From Opitutia bacterium (GTDB lineage: Bacteria > Verrucomicrobiota > Verrucomicrobiia > Opitutales > Opitutaceae): a stretch of 39,271 bases of DNA. This document shows, one piece after another, positions 27,405 to 35,794 of this stretch. The stretch's first letter is position 1. Every line of letters begins with the position of its first letter. Under the pieces are notes generated by a model. It was given only the letters and a program-made list of their open reading frames with translations. It made no database searches and was not told where the DNA came from. Where the stretch lies: positions 22,042 through 61,312 of the forward strand of contig PMBT01000109.1 of the NCBI GenBank assembly GCA_003153035.1, given 5' to 3'. Position numbers and translations under genes: made by a program.

Positions 27405-30206
27405 TCAGCTCTGCAGCCAGGCAGCGAGCTCCAGATCCGTGGCGAGGTGTTCGCCGTGCTGGTATTCCGGCGAGAGCAGGGTGGCATAGGAGGGATCTGC
27501 GAACCGGCGGCAGTGCAGCAGCACCCGGGCCTGCTGGCCGGGCGCGCGCACCAGGCGGCCGAGCGCCTGGTTGACCTTGGTCATGCCCGGAATCTGGTAC
27601 ACACGGCGGAACGCGGCATCCCGGCTGAGTCCGGAGCGTTCGAGTTCCGAAAGGCGCGTGCGCTGGATGGCGTTCACTTCCGGCAGCGCCGGGCCGACGA
27701 CCATAGCGTGGGTCACGCGGCCCCCGAGCAGGTCGATGCTTTCCGCGAAGCTGCTGCCGAGTACCAGAAAGAGCGCGTCGGTCTGGGCCAGCGATTCCTC
27801 GACCCACGCAGCCTGCGCTGCCAGATCGACCGAGCGCGGCTGGAGCGCCACGTGCAACGGGGAACCGGCGGTTTCCAGGGCCTGCAGGATGCTATCCGCG
27901 TAGGCATAGGAGGGAAAGAAGACCACGATAGCCCGGCGGGCAGCGTCATGGAGAATCTCTACCGTGGCGGCGGTTGCACCGTAATAGCGAACGCGGTGCT
28001 GGAAGGTCGTGTCGATGCGAAGGTCGATTCCCACGCGGTAGGCGGATTCGCGCCAGGGCGCCCGAGCCTGCAGCATTCGCGGCTGCGCGCCTTCCCGCGC
28101 CTCCGCAACCTGTAAAAGGGCGGCGCCGGAGGTGAGTTCGCGCAGCGTCTTGCGCGCTCTCCGTGAAAGCCTGCCGAGCACAGCGGGCGGCTCCAGGACG
28201 CCGGGGTGTGCGCGTTGGGCGGGCAGCTCGCCGAGCCCGCAGCTGGCGGCAAACACGTCTGCAGGCCGCAAGGTGGCGGAGGCGAGAATCACGCGGCCGA
28301 AGGCGCGCAATGTCCGGCCGATCAGGACCGAGGCATCCAGGCATGTGAAGTGCAGTTCGCCGTCGCGCGGACACCACAAGAGGGTTGGAACGACCGGATT
28401 CCCAATTCCACTTCCTGATTCCGGCTCCGGCTCAGCATGAAAACCTCCGGTCAGCCAGTCGCGCAGCGCGAGTGGCTGCCAGAGGTGCTCGGCGACATGC
28501 GGACCAAGCGCCACGTAATCAAGCGGCGTGGTGACAATGAGCGTGGCTAGCCGGTCGATGGCGTCGCGAATCTCATCCTCGACGGGAAGCCCGAGGCCTT
28601 CAGCGTGGCGGAGTCCGGACAGGATCCGGGTCCAGTGCTCCCAGGCGAGGACCAGCGAGGCGAGCGGCCGGATGCGGTGGAGCTCGACAAGCACAGCCTC
28701 GGCATCGCCGGCGCGCGCGACATGCGAATAGGCGTCGGCCACGCGGGCTGGCAGGTTGTGGGCCTCGTCAATGATGAGGAGCGTTTCCGCCGGATTGAAG
28801 CCGGGCCGCTCAAAGAACACCCCGCGGCTGTCGGGTGAGAAGACATAGTTGTAGTCGCCGATCCAGATGTCGTTAAAGGGCAGAGCGGCGCGGGTGATTT
28901 CGTACGGGCAGAAGCGGGCGTCGCGGCCCGCTTCGCGGAGGGCCGGCAAATCGTGGGGCTGGGCCTGGTGCAGATAGAAGCGAGCGAGTCCGCTCTGCGG
29001 CCAGCGAGCCTCGAGATCGGCGAGGAACGAGCAGGCATCGCGCATGCAATGAAAAACGGGGTTGATGCAGTGTTCGGACTTCGGCCGGACCTGCCAGGCG
29101 GCCACCGCCACCGGCGGGGCGGGGACCGCCCCGCCGGCGACGGCGAGGAAAGAGGGAAGAGGAAAGACAGAAGAGGGAGAATCAGCGGAGGTCATTTCGG
29201 TCAGGGTCCGCATGACCTGGAGCTGGCCGGTCGATTTGCCCGTCAGATAGAGCAGGCGCGCGAAGCGGCCGGCCCGCAGCCGGCCCAGCGCAAATTCCAG
29301 CAGCACACCGGTCTTGCCGTAACCGGTGGGGGCTTCGAAGAGGAGCACCGGCGAAAACCGCGGTTCGATCGTCGGCCGGCCGGAACCACGTCTGCCATCT
29401 GCAAACTCTGACTGTTCAGCGTCACACGCGGCGAGCAACTCGGCTTGGACGGTTTCTTGGCCGGGACGGAGAATGGCGAAAGGCGGACGGAACTGCAGAT
29501 TCTTCAGCCGGTCGCGCGCGCCAAGCCGCAGATCGAGGAATTCGACGAGACGTTCAAGTTGCGACCGGAAGAGGATTTCGTCGTCGGCGCCGAGGATCAC
29601 CGTCTGAGTGATCCCGGTGCCAACCTCGACGAAAATGAGCTCCGCTCCAAGGGCGGCGCCGGGCGGAAGTCCGGAAACCAAGGCGGAAAGCTGGTCGTCA
29701 TCCGGGCTTTCGGCGTGCGCCGTTCGCACGGTGCCGCTGCCGGGAGCGGTGCGAAGCAGGGCCAGATAAGTGATGACCTGAAGGAAGTACTCCGGATAGT
29801 CGGCCCGGAGCGTGGTTTCTTCAGCGGGCAGCGGACCGGAGATGGTCTTGATCTCCCGGATGATGACCCGAACGGCTGGCGTTCCCTTATTCTCGCCGGC
29901 GGGAGGAAGATCGAAAATGGTGACTATCTGGTCGACGCGGCCGTTGAGGATGACCTTCCATCCGCGGTGGATGGACGGAAGGGTCAGCGGCACTTCAAAG
30001 GCGGCGTCGGCCCGGGTGCGCGCGCCATTCCTGAGCGCGACCTCAGCGTCCGTCTGGCTCCGAAGCTGGGCGTGCCATTGCTGGCCCAGTTGCGCCCGCC
30101 ACAAGCCCGCCGGTCCCCCCGAGCCGGCATCGCGCGGGCCGAGCGTAAAGCTGGCAAACTCGCCGACGCTCAGGGCGCAGCTGCGGTCATCGAGGGAGAA
30201 CTGCAT
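27405..30206 (-). CDS. RecB-like nuclease fused to Fe-S XPD/DinG-type helicase
   Basis: A 933-residue protein from the ATG at 30206 (an earlier frame start at 30266 lies in the repeat). Residues about 1-180 resemble a PD-(D/E)XK domain of the RecB/Cas4 type: GRVDQI (D92), REIKTI (E118, K120) and QVITYLALL (Q143, Y147). The helicase part has Walker A EAPTGYGKTGVLLEF near 305, four cysteines placed as in the XPD iron-sulphur domain (HC, HC, AC and FCPYEITRAAL), IGDYNYVF, and the DEAH box IIDEAHNLPAR. The last third is helicase domain 2 (LGSSFAESIDL, VNQALGRLVRAPGQQ). It should unwind 5'-3' and perhaps cut DNA. It lies just after recO. Two low-complexity heptad tracts are inserted in frame. Confidence 0.85.
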   Translation of the reverse strand: MQFSLDDRSCALSVGEFASFTLGPRDAGSGGPAGLWRAQLGQQWHAQLRSQTDAEVALRNGARTRADAAFEVPLTLPSIHRGWKVILNGRVDQIVTIFDLPPAGENKGTPAVRVIIREIKTISGPLPAEETTLRADYPEYFLQVITYLALLRTAPGSGTVRTAHAESPDDDQLSALVSGLPPGAALGAELIFVEVGTGITQTVILGADDEILFRSQLERLVEFLDLRLGARDRLKNLQFRPPFAILRPGQETVQAELLAACDAEQSEFADGRRGSGRPTIEPRFSPVLLFEAPTGYGKTGVLLEFALGRLRAGRFARLLYLTGKSTGQLQVMRTLTEMTSADSPSSVFPLPSFLAVAGGAVPAPPVAVAAWQVRPKSEHCINPVFHCMRDACSFLADLEARWPQSGLARFYLHQAQPHDLPALREAGRDARFCPYEITRAALPFNDIWIGDYNYVFSPDSRGVFFERPGFNPAETLLIIDEAHNLPARVADAYSHVARAGDAEAVLVELHRIRPLASLVLAWEHWTRILSGLRHAEGLGLPVEDEIRDAIDRLATLIVTTPLDYVALGPHVAEHLWQPLALRDWLTGGFHAEPEPESGSGIGNPVVPTLLWCPRDGELHFTCLDASVLIGRTLRAFGRVILASATLRPADVFAASCGLGELPAQRAHPGVLEPPAVLGRLSRRARKTLRELTSGAALLQVAEAREGAQPRMLQARAPWRESAYRVGIDLRIDTTFQHRVRYYGATAATVEILHDAARRAIVVFFPSYAYADSILQALETAGSPLHVALQPRSVDLAAQAAWVEESLAQTDALFLVLGSSFAESIDLLGGRVTHAMVVGPALPEVNAIQRTRLSELERSGLSRDAAFRRVYQIPGMTKVNQALGRLVRAPGQQARVLLHCRRFADPSYATLLSPEYQHGEHLATDLELAAWLQS
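28397..28431. repeat. Degenerate 6-7 nt periodic tract inside helicase gene
   Basis: TTCC recurs at 28399, 28406, 28412 and 28419, with a related TCC at 28426, so the spacing is six or seven bases. In the helicase it encodes a low-complexity EPEPESGSGIGNP segment between conserved parts, consistent with an in-frame insertion. Confidence 0.5.
29111..29137. repeat. Perfect 12-bp inverted repeat inside helicase gene
   Basis: CCGGCGGGGCGG, the three-base loop GGA, then CCGCCCCGCCGG. It lies six bases from the heptad tract at 29143 and together they code for a low-complexity stretch (AVAGGAVPAPP) not expected in XPD-type helicases. Confidence 0.7.
29143..29184. repeat. Heptad tract inside helicase gene
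   Basis: Consecutive seven-base units on the plus strand: GCGAGGA, AAGAGGG, AAGAGGA, AAGACAG, AAGAGGG, AGAATCA. The tract is read through in frame as SPSSVFPLPSFLA on the minus strand. Same period as the pyrB-pyrC element but a different unit sequence. Confidence 0.75.
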
Positions 30207-30214
30207 GGCGGGAA

Positions 30215-30293
30215 GAAGGGAAAGTGAGGGTGAACGGGGATGACGCCAAGTCAGGGTTGCGCACATCCCTCACTTTCACGGTCACTCTCACTC
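30215..30293. repeat. Hexad-repeat hairpin element in recO-helicase gap
   Basis: Right arm (30270-30293) is four exact-period units TCACTT, TCACGG, TCACTC, TCACTC. The left arm (30224-30235) is GTGAGG, GTGAAC. In the minus-strand transcript GAAAGTGAGGG pairs perfectly with CCCTCACTTTC over 11 bases. The recO stop lies in the right arm and the helicase ATG is nine bases beyond the left end. The 13-mer GAAGGGAAAGTGA at 30215-30227 is identical to 25457-25469. Confidence 0.8.
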
Positions 30294-30902
30294 GAGGAGA
30301 ATCTCCGTGTGTGTGCGAAGGTAGTCTTCGAGGCGGCGGGTCAGGTCGGCGACGACCGGCCCGGCGGCGGTCTGGACGGCGAGCGGCTGGTTTAGAATCT
30401 CCGCCGTGGCGGCGCGGGGGCCCGCGGACAGCCCCTCCCACCATTCCTGTTTGACCGGATAGCCCTCATCACGAGCGAAACAGAAGAGCGCCTTGAAGTA
30501 GACAAAATCCGGACGGGCGGCGGTGCCGAACGCGGCAAACACCTGCCGGAGCAGGGCATACACACCGGCCCGGCTTTCCTCGTGGACCGGGTTGCGGACG
30601 ATGACCGCGGCAAAGGTGGAGGCGAAGCGCAAGGCGTCGTAGCTTCGGCCGATGGCGTCGTGTCGCCGGACCAGGCGGGCCTCCTTGAGGAACCACGTCT
30701 GGCCCTGGTTCGAGCTCTCGAGAAAGAAATCCGCCTCGTCGAACAGATCGAGCACGGCTGTGGGCGTGGATTTGGTGGCGAGCCGCTGCAGGCAGAGGAG
30801 TCCCCCGTGTGATTCCGAGAACAGCGCCAATTGTCGAAACCGATCAGCCGGCGGCTTTCGGGAGAGCACGAACGCCTCGGTATGAAGCGGCTGGCCGGGC
30901 AT
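30288..30902 (-). CDS. recO: DNA repair protein RecO (probable)
   Basis: RecO binds single-stranded DNA and SSB and loads RecA with RecR. The N-terminus HTEAFVLSRKPPADRFRQLALFSESHGGLLCLQRLATKS has the layout of the RecO OB fold (about residues 5-80), and the following mainly helical part fits the rest of the family. At 204 residues it is somewhat short, and the four-Cys zinc site found in many RecO proteins is absent (only single cysteines). It is followed by the nuclease-helicase gene, which supports a repair role. The assignment rests on the N-terminal pattern and context, so it is moderate. Confidence 0.65.
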   Translation of the reverse strand: MPGQPLHTEAFVLSRKPPADRFRQLALFSESHGGLLCLQRLATKSTPTAVLDLFDEADFFLESSNQGQTWFLKEARLVRRHDAIGRSYDALRFASTFAAVIVRNPVHEESRAGVYALLRQVFAAFGTAARPDFVYFKALFCFARDEGYPVKQEWWEGLSAGPRAATAEILNQPLAVQTAAGPVVADLTRRLEDYLRTHTEILLE

Positions 30903-30961
30903 CGGAAGGAACGCGGGCGCGAGCGGGAACGACAGGAATCGGGCAGAGACGGCCTCCGCCT

Positions 30962-31642
30962 CTATCGGGTGCCGTCGCCGTGGGTGGGGAGTTGCGGCGG
31001 TACGGGGCTGCGGCTGCCCGTGGAGGCGGGCGAGACGACGGTGCCGCCGGAAATGACCATTTTCATGCCCTCGCCCACCGACATCTCCATTTCAATGATG
31101 TCCCGCTTGGGCAGCATCAGGAGAAACCCACTGGTCGGGTTCGGGGTGGTGGGGACGAAGACGCTCCAGAGCTCCTCGCTGAACTTGGCCTGCAGATCGA
31201 CGCGGACCTTACTGGTGAGAAAGCCGATGGTGTAGGTGCCCTTGTGCGGAAACTCCACGAGCACGACTTTGGAGAAGAGGTTCCGGTTCTGCGTGGAAAA
31301 GGTGTCCACCAGCTGTTTCACCGTCTTGTAGACGGTGTTCACACCGGGAATGCTCTGGATGAAACGCTCGGCCAGCCCGCCAAAATACTGGCCAAAGACG
31401 TAACGCGAGAGGTAGCCCAGACCGGTGATCATCAGCAGCACGACAACGGTGGCAATGGCGTCCCAGAGCAGGGCAAGGCTCTGCAGCGACCTCGGCAGGT
31501 AGGGTTCGAACAGCGGACGGAACGAGCCACCGACCAAGTCGAAGATCCGGCCAAAAACCCAGACGGTGACCGCCAGCGGCGCCAACAGGAGGAGCCCGGA
31601 GAGAAAGGCGTTGCGAAGGGAAGTGAGCAGACCCTTGTTCAT
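30962..31642 (-). CDS. DUF502 membrane protein
   Basis: A 226-residue protein with two or three membrane segments (FLSGLLLLAPLAVTVWVF near residue 13 and LLWDAIATVVVLLMITGLG near 58). The DUF502 signature continues with IPGVNTVYKTVKQLVDTF, VVLVEFPHKGTYTIGFLT and FVPTTPNPTSGFLLMLPKRD. The family is widespread in Gram-negative bacteria and plants, but its biochemical role is unknown. The C-terminal 30 residues are Ser/Pro-rich and variable. It lies between the lipid kinase and recO genes on the same strand. Confidence 0.9.
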   Translation of the reverse strand: MNKGLLTSLRNAFLSGLLLLAPLAVTVWVFGRIFDLVGGSFRPLFEPYLPRSLQSLALLWDAIATVVVLLMITGLGYLSRYVFGQYFGGLAERFIQSIPGVNTVYKTVKQLVDTFSTQNRNLFSKVVLVEFPHKGTYTIGFLTSKVRVDLQAKFSEELWSVFVPTTPNPTSGFLLMLPKRDIIEMEMSVGEGMKMVISGGTVVSPASTGSRSPVPPQLPTHGDGTR

Positions 31643-31730
31643 GAGAAAGCTGAGCAGCGTATGATGTGCGCGGCGCTACGGGAACGCACGTAAAATCCTG
31701 ACTGGGCTGACCGGGCGGCCGGGGCGGAGG

Positions 31731-32606
31731 CTACGCCGGCACCATGACGTGCAAGGATCGCGGTCGGATGATCACCTCGATGTCAGGTCCCGTCTCGTGC
31801 ACCTCACCATCGGTATGAATGCAGCCCGGCGCGGTACGCTGGATGGTAAAGCGTCCGCCCCGGAGGTGGACCACCCCCGGGCCGCGATCAAAGGAATTGA
31901 GAAAAAGCCGGGCCAGGAGCGGAACGGCCTGGAGAAAGCTGGAGGCGGGTACGGCGATGAGGTCCAACCGGCCGTCGTCGACCTGCGCGCCCGTCGCGAC
32001 GAAAGCCGCGCCGCCGTACTGGTCGGAGTTGCCCACGGCCACGAGGGTAGCCCGGATGGTGACGGTGTTCTGGCCGTCGCGAATGACAAAGGTCTCCGGA
32101 TGGAAGCGGTGCCAGGCGCTCACGCCGATCCGGAAATACGCCGCGACGCCGCGGCTGGTGATCCGATTGAATTGCCGGCTGATCTCGGCGTCGAACCCCG
32201 CTCCCATGACATTGAAGAAAGGAATTCCGTTGGCCGTGCCGGTGTCGATCGTGCGCCGCCGGCCGGCGAGCAGGGTACGGAAAGCGCGATCGTCCGGCCG
32301 GGCAAGACCGAGATGGCGGCTGAGGCCGTTGCCCGAACCGCAAGGGATGAGTCCGAGAACGGTGTCGGTGCCAACGAGGGCCTGCGCCACCTCGTTGATC
32401 AAGCCGTCTCCGCCGACGGCAACCACGAGCCCGCAGCCATCGTCGACGGCGCGCCGCGCCAGCTCGGTGGCGTGGCGGGGGCGCTCGGTCGGCACCACGG
32501 CGGCGGCGAGATGGTGTTCCGTGATAAACGCATGGATCCTGTCGAGCAGCCGGGGTCCGCCAGGGCCGCGGCCCGCGCGGGGATTGAAGATAAAACGGAG
32601 ATTCAA
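31731..32606 (-). CDS. YegS/DAGK-type lipid kinase
   Basis: Diacylglycerol-kinase-fold enzyme of 291 residues. The nucleotide-binding FIFNPRAGRGPGG is near residue 5; the catalytic block VVAVGGDGLINEVAQAL is near 62, followed by LGLIPCGSGNGLSRHLGL and FNVMGAGFDAEIS. All family motifs are intact. Related proteins phosphorylate diacylglycerol, phosphatidylglycerol or sphingoid bases. The last is of interest because an SPT-like gene occurs in this window, but no direct link is shown. TTG at 32606 is the only start that keeps the NPRAG motif. Divergent from miaA. Confidence 0.88.
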   Translation of the reverse strand: MNLRFIFNPRAGRGPGGPRLLDRIHAFITEHHLAAAVVPTERPRHATELARRAVDDGCGLVVAVGGDGLINEVAQALVGTDTVLGLIPCGSGNGLSRHLGLARPDDRAFRTLLAGRRRTIDTGTANGIPFFNVMGAGFDAEISRQFNRITSRGVAAYFRIGVSAWHRFHPETFVIRDGQNTVTIRATLVAVGNSDQYGGAAFVATGAQVDDGRLDLIAVPASSFLQAVPLLARLFLNSFDRGPGVVHLRGGRFTIQRTAPGCIHTDGEVHETGPDIEVIIRPRSLHVMVPA

Positions 32607-32704
32607 GCCGGCCAGCCTAGGACTCGCCTGAGCGAGCGCAAACCTTCAACGGCGGATGTGCCGGGGATTGCATGCGGCCATCATTCGGCGAAGATCGCCC
32701 GGAG

Positions 32705-33643
32705 ATGGATCGCATCCTCCATGTGCTCACGGGCCCCACGGCGGTTGGAAAAACCGAATGGGCATTGCGCTGGGCAGAGGCCCACGGGGCCGAGATCGTG
32801 TCGTGCGATTCCCTGCTGTTCTACCGGGGGATGGATATCGGCACGGCGAAGCCGACACCGGCCGAGCGGGCGCGGGTGCCCCACCATCTCATTGATATCC
32901 TGGACCTGGGCGAGACCTGGGATGTGGCCCGTTTCGTGGCAGCCGCGCGGGCGGCGTGTGAGGAGATCCACGCACGCGGCCGGCGGGTGCTCGTCACTGG
33001 CGGCAGCGGATTCTATCTGAAGGCGTTTTTCGCACCGGTGGCCGACGAGGTGGCGGTGCCGGGGGAGCTCCGCCTGGAAGTGGCTGCCCGGCTGGCGCGG
33101 GAGGGGCAACCGGCGCTCGTGGATGATTTGCGTCGGCTCAATCCGCAGGGGCTGGGTTCGCTCGATGTGCACAATCCGCGGAGGGTGGTGCGGGCGCTGG
33201 AGCGATGCCTGGCGTCGCAGCGCACCCTGGCGGATCTGGCCGCGGCGTTTGCCTGCCAACCGGCGCCCTTCACTGGATGGCAGGCACAGCTGGCGCGACT
33301 GGACCGGCCGCGCGCGGAACTCGACGCGCGCATCGATGGGCGCGTCCAGGCGATGCTGGCCGGCGGCCTGGTTGACGAGGTGCGGCGGCTGGTGGCTGCG
33401 GGAATCGAAGGGAATCCCCGCGCAGTGCGGGCCATCGGCTACCGGGAGACCATCGCCTGGCTCCATGGCCAGCTGCGCAAGGACGAGCTCGCCCCGGCGA
33501 TTGCGAAGGATACGCGGGCCCTCGTGAGGAAGCAGCTCACTTGGTTCCGAACGCAACTGCCGCCGCATCCGGTGCTGGCGGCAGGCAGCCTCACACTGGA
33601 GGCGTTGTTTCTGGAGCCTCGCGGCCCAGCCGCACAAAGATGA
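32705..33643 (+). CDS. miaA: tRNA dimethylallyltransferase MiaA
   Basis: Adds a dimethylallyl group to N6 of A37 in tRNAs reading UNN codons. With the ATG at 32705 the protein has 312 residues; an upstream ATG at 32672 would add 11. Blocks seen: P-loop LTGPTAVGKTEWAL, SCDSLLFYRGMDIGTAKPT (catalytic Asp region), VPHHLIDILDLGETWDVARF, VTGGSGFYLKA, NPRRVVRALER, and AVRAIGYRETIAWL. The end of the gene overlaps the 3' end of the convergent membrane protein gene by 53 bases. Confidence 0.95.
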   Translation: MDRILHVLTGPTAVGKTEWALRWAEAHGAEIVSCDSLLFYRGMDIGTAKPTPAERARVPHHLIDILDLGETWDVARFVAAARAACEEIHARGRRVLVTGGSGFYLKAFFAPVADEVAVPGELRLEVAARLAREGQPALVDDLRRLNPQGLGSLDVHNPRRVVRALERCLASQRTLADLAAAFACQPAPFTGWQAQLARLDRPRAELDARIDGRVQAMLAGGLVDEVRRLVAAGIEGNPRAVRAIGYRETIAWLHGQLRKDELAPAIAKDTRALVRKQLTWFRTQLPPHPVLAAGSLTLEALFLEPRGPAAQR

Positions 33644-34175
33644 TCACGTGAGTCGCGATGATCAGCGGCACGAGGAAGGTCGGCAGAATGCTGAGTGGCA
33701 GGACCTGGAGCGCGCGGAGTTGCCACGGGTGGGAGAATCCGATCCGGGTCGCGATGGCGACGACCAGCAGAATGTCCACCAGGCCGAAGGTATTCCAGAT
33801 GACGTAGGCGTGGCGGCGGATCCCCGCGCGCATCGGCACGAGAACGACCAGCAAAGCCAGGAATGCCACGAGGATATCGCCCCAGCCGCCGGGCACAGCG
33901 AACGCATAGGGCAGCGCGCCGCGGTGGTATAGGAACAGAAAATACCCGCCAACGAAACGGGAAACGTGCACCAGGACGAGCGCGCGCACGTCGAGCGCCT
34001 GCAGCCAGGTGCGGACCGCGGGGATGCCGAAACAGGTGGCCAGCACCAGAACCGTCAGAACCGCGAGAACACCCTGCGTCGCCGCCGCGGGCAGGCGTGC
34101 CAGCAGTTCAAGCCGGCCAACGACGATCGCGACGATGAACCACGTCCAGAGGGCGATTCGAACCAGCACACGCAC
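33591..34175 (-). CDS. Small multi-spanning membrane protein, unknown function
   Basis: A 194-residue protein with a GTG start and about six hydrophobic segments (for example ALWTWFIVAIVVG, VLAVLTVLVLATCFGI, ILVAFLALLVVLVPM). It has conserved-looking polar residues inside the membrane region (HVSRFVGGYFLFLYHRG, WNTFGLVDILLV). The family is not recognised. It overlaps the 3' end of miaA by 53 bases on the opposite strand, and the overlap encodes its C-terminal tail, which is hydrophilic. Confidence 0.65.
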   Translation of the reverse strand: MRVLVRIALWTWFIVAIVVGRLELLARLPAAATQGVLAVLTVLVLATCFGIPAVRTWLQALDVRALVLVHVSRFVGGYFLFLYHRGALPYAFAVPGGWGDILVAFLALLVVLVPMRAGIRRHAYVIWNTFGLVDILLVVAIATRIGFSHPWQLRALQVLPLSILPTFLVPLIIATHVIIFVRLGREAPETTPPV

Positions 34176-34288
34176 GGTGAACCTGGGTTAGAAAAGGGGT
34201 GGAGAGAAGGTCGCGGGGGCCGCCGTGCGAAAGGCCCCGGGCCGGGGGCCGGCCGGCCGGCGGAGCAGTCGGGAACGGAGCCGGTGTC

Positions 34289-35794
34289 CTATTCAGACAG
34301 CGCGATTTGATACCGCTCGAGCGAGCTGCCTTCGAGCCGATGCAGGGCAGAGATGGAATTCTGGAGCGTGATCCGGGCCTGCAGCTCGGCGACGCGGGCG
34401 TTCTGCAAGTCCGACTGGGTCTGCAGCACGTCCCGACTAGTGGCCAGACCGGCGGCGAACCGGGCGCTCTCCAGGTCATACTGCTTGCCGCTGAACTCGG
34501 CGGCGAGCGCGGCAATCTTCACTTTTTCGTTGTTGGTCTCGACCGTGCGCACGGCGGCACGAACCTGCACCAAGATGCTCTGCTCGAGCTGGCGGACCAC
34601 TAGCGTCTGCTGGTCGAGCAGGGAAAGACTCTGGCGGTACCGGGCCTTGTCGCTGACCCGGCCCAGCGGATAGCTCAGCGTGAGGCCGAGCTGCCAGGAG
34701 TTATTGTCCCGGGCCACGGCGCTGTTGATCGCGGCATAGCTGCTCCCCCGCGTGCCGTTGAGCCCGAGCGCACCGTCAACATTAAGAGTGGGTTTGAGGC
34801 CATTCTTGGCGACCATGAGATCGAGCTTCAACTGATCAAGCTGCATCTTGGCCGAGATGTAGTCGGGCTGGTTGTGGAGCGCGAGCTGGTAGGACGACGC
34901 CGTCACCGGCAACTGGCCGGTAAAGTCATCGAATTTCGCGACGCCCAGCGGGGAGTCGAGTTCGAAGCGACCGATGATGGCCAGCAGGGCGTCGGAGGTA
35001 TCATGGACCGATTTTTCTCCGGACAGCACGTTACTACGAGCATTGGCCACGCCGACCTGTGCCTGCAGGACGTCGATATCGGTAGCCGTGCCCACGGTCT
35101 TCTTTGCCTGCGCCTCCTCGAGCAGGCGATTGGCCAGCGCGAGGGACACCTGGAATACGCTGAGCTGCTCGCGGGCGTAAACCAGGCTATAGTAGGCGCC
35201 CTCGGTCTGCTGGATAATGTCGAGCGCACTGGCCCTGAAGTCGAAACCGGCGCGGGCGAGGCCGATTCTGGCCCGGTTAAGGACGGCCGTGGTGACGGCG
35301 GTGCCGGCGCCGCGGAGGAGCGGCTGGGTCACGGAAATCGTGAAGTCCGAATTGTAGATCGGATTGTAGAAGCTGATGTACGAGGGCGAGGTGTTGGCGT
35401 TGCGGTTGAGGTCGGTACCGAGGTTTACGGTGGTGCCGGTTTCGAGCAGTTCGGTGATGCCGAGGCGAAAGCTGCGGGCGTCCTCTTTGCTGCCGGCCAG
35501 AGCCAGCATCGGTCCGGTATTGGCATGGCTTTGCGAGCCGGTTGCCGAGAGCACGGGCGTGAAGCTGCCCCGGGCGATGTCGACCGAGTCCTTGGCCATG
35601 GAGGGGTTGTAGCGCTGGATTTCCAGAGCAAATCCGTTTTGGAGCGCCCGCTTGATGCAGTCCTCCAGCGTCAGGGGCGCGGTGGCGACCGCGGCCTCAG
35701 CAGCGGGCGAAGGGGTTTCTTGTGCGCTGGCCGGCAGGCAAAGGCCGGCGAACAGGCTGACAGCGGCGAGGGAAGAGCGGAGACGGTTCGGCAT
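34289..35794 (-). CDS. TolC-family outer membrane efflux protein
   Basis: A 501-residue protein with a signal peptide (about 1-24, ending LPASA before QETPSP). The two internal repeats of the OEP fold are visible as paired helical, Ala/Gln-rich stretches: DIIQQTEGAYYSLVYAREQLSVFQ and RQLEQSILVQVRAAVRTVETN. LGLTLSYPLG and VTQPLLRG mark the two beta segments crossing the outer membrane. It would form a trimeric channel with an inner-membrane pump and a periplasmic adaptor, but neither gene is in the window, so the exported substrate is unknown. Confidence 0.9.
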   Translation of the reverse strand: MPNRLRSSLAAVSLFAGLCLPASAQETPSPAAEAAVATAPLTLEDCIKRALQNGFALEIQRYNPSMAKDSVDIARGSFTPVLSATGSQSHANTGPMLALAGSKEDARSFRLGITELLETGTTVNLGTDLNRNANTSPSYISFYNPIYNSDFTISVTQPLLRGAGTAVTTAVLNRARIGLARAGFDFRASALDIIQQTEGAYYSLVYAREQLSVFQVSLALANRLLEEAQAKKTVGTATDIDVLQAQVGVANARSNVLSGEKSVHDTSDALLAIIGRFELDSPLGVAKFDDFTGQLPVTASSYQLALHNQPDYISAKMQLDQLKLDLMVAKNGLKPTLNVDGALGLNGTRGSSYAAINSAVARDNNSWQLGLTLSYPLGRVSDKARYRQSLSLLDQQTLVVRQLEQSILVQVRAAVRTVETNNEKVKIAALAAEFSGKQYDLESARFAAGLATSRDVLQTQSDLQNARVAELQARITLQNSISALHRLEGSSLERYQIALSE

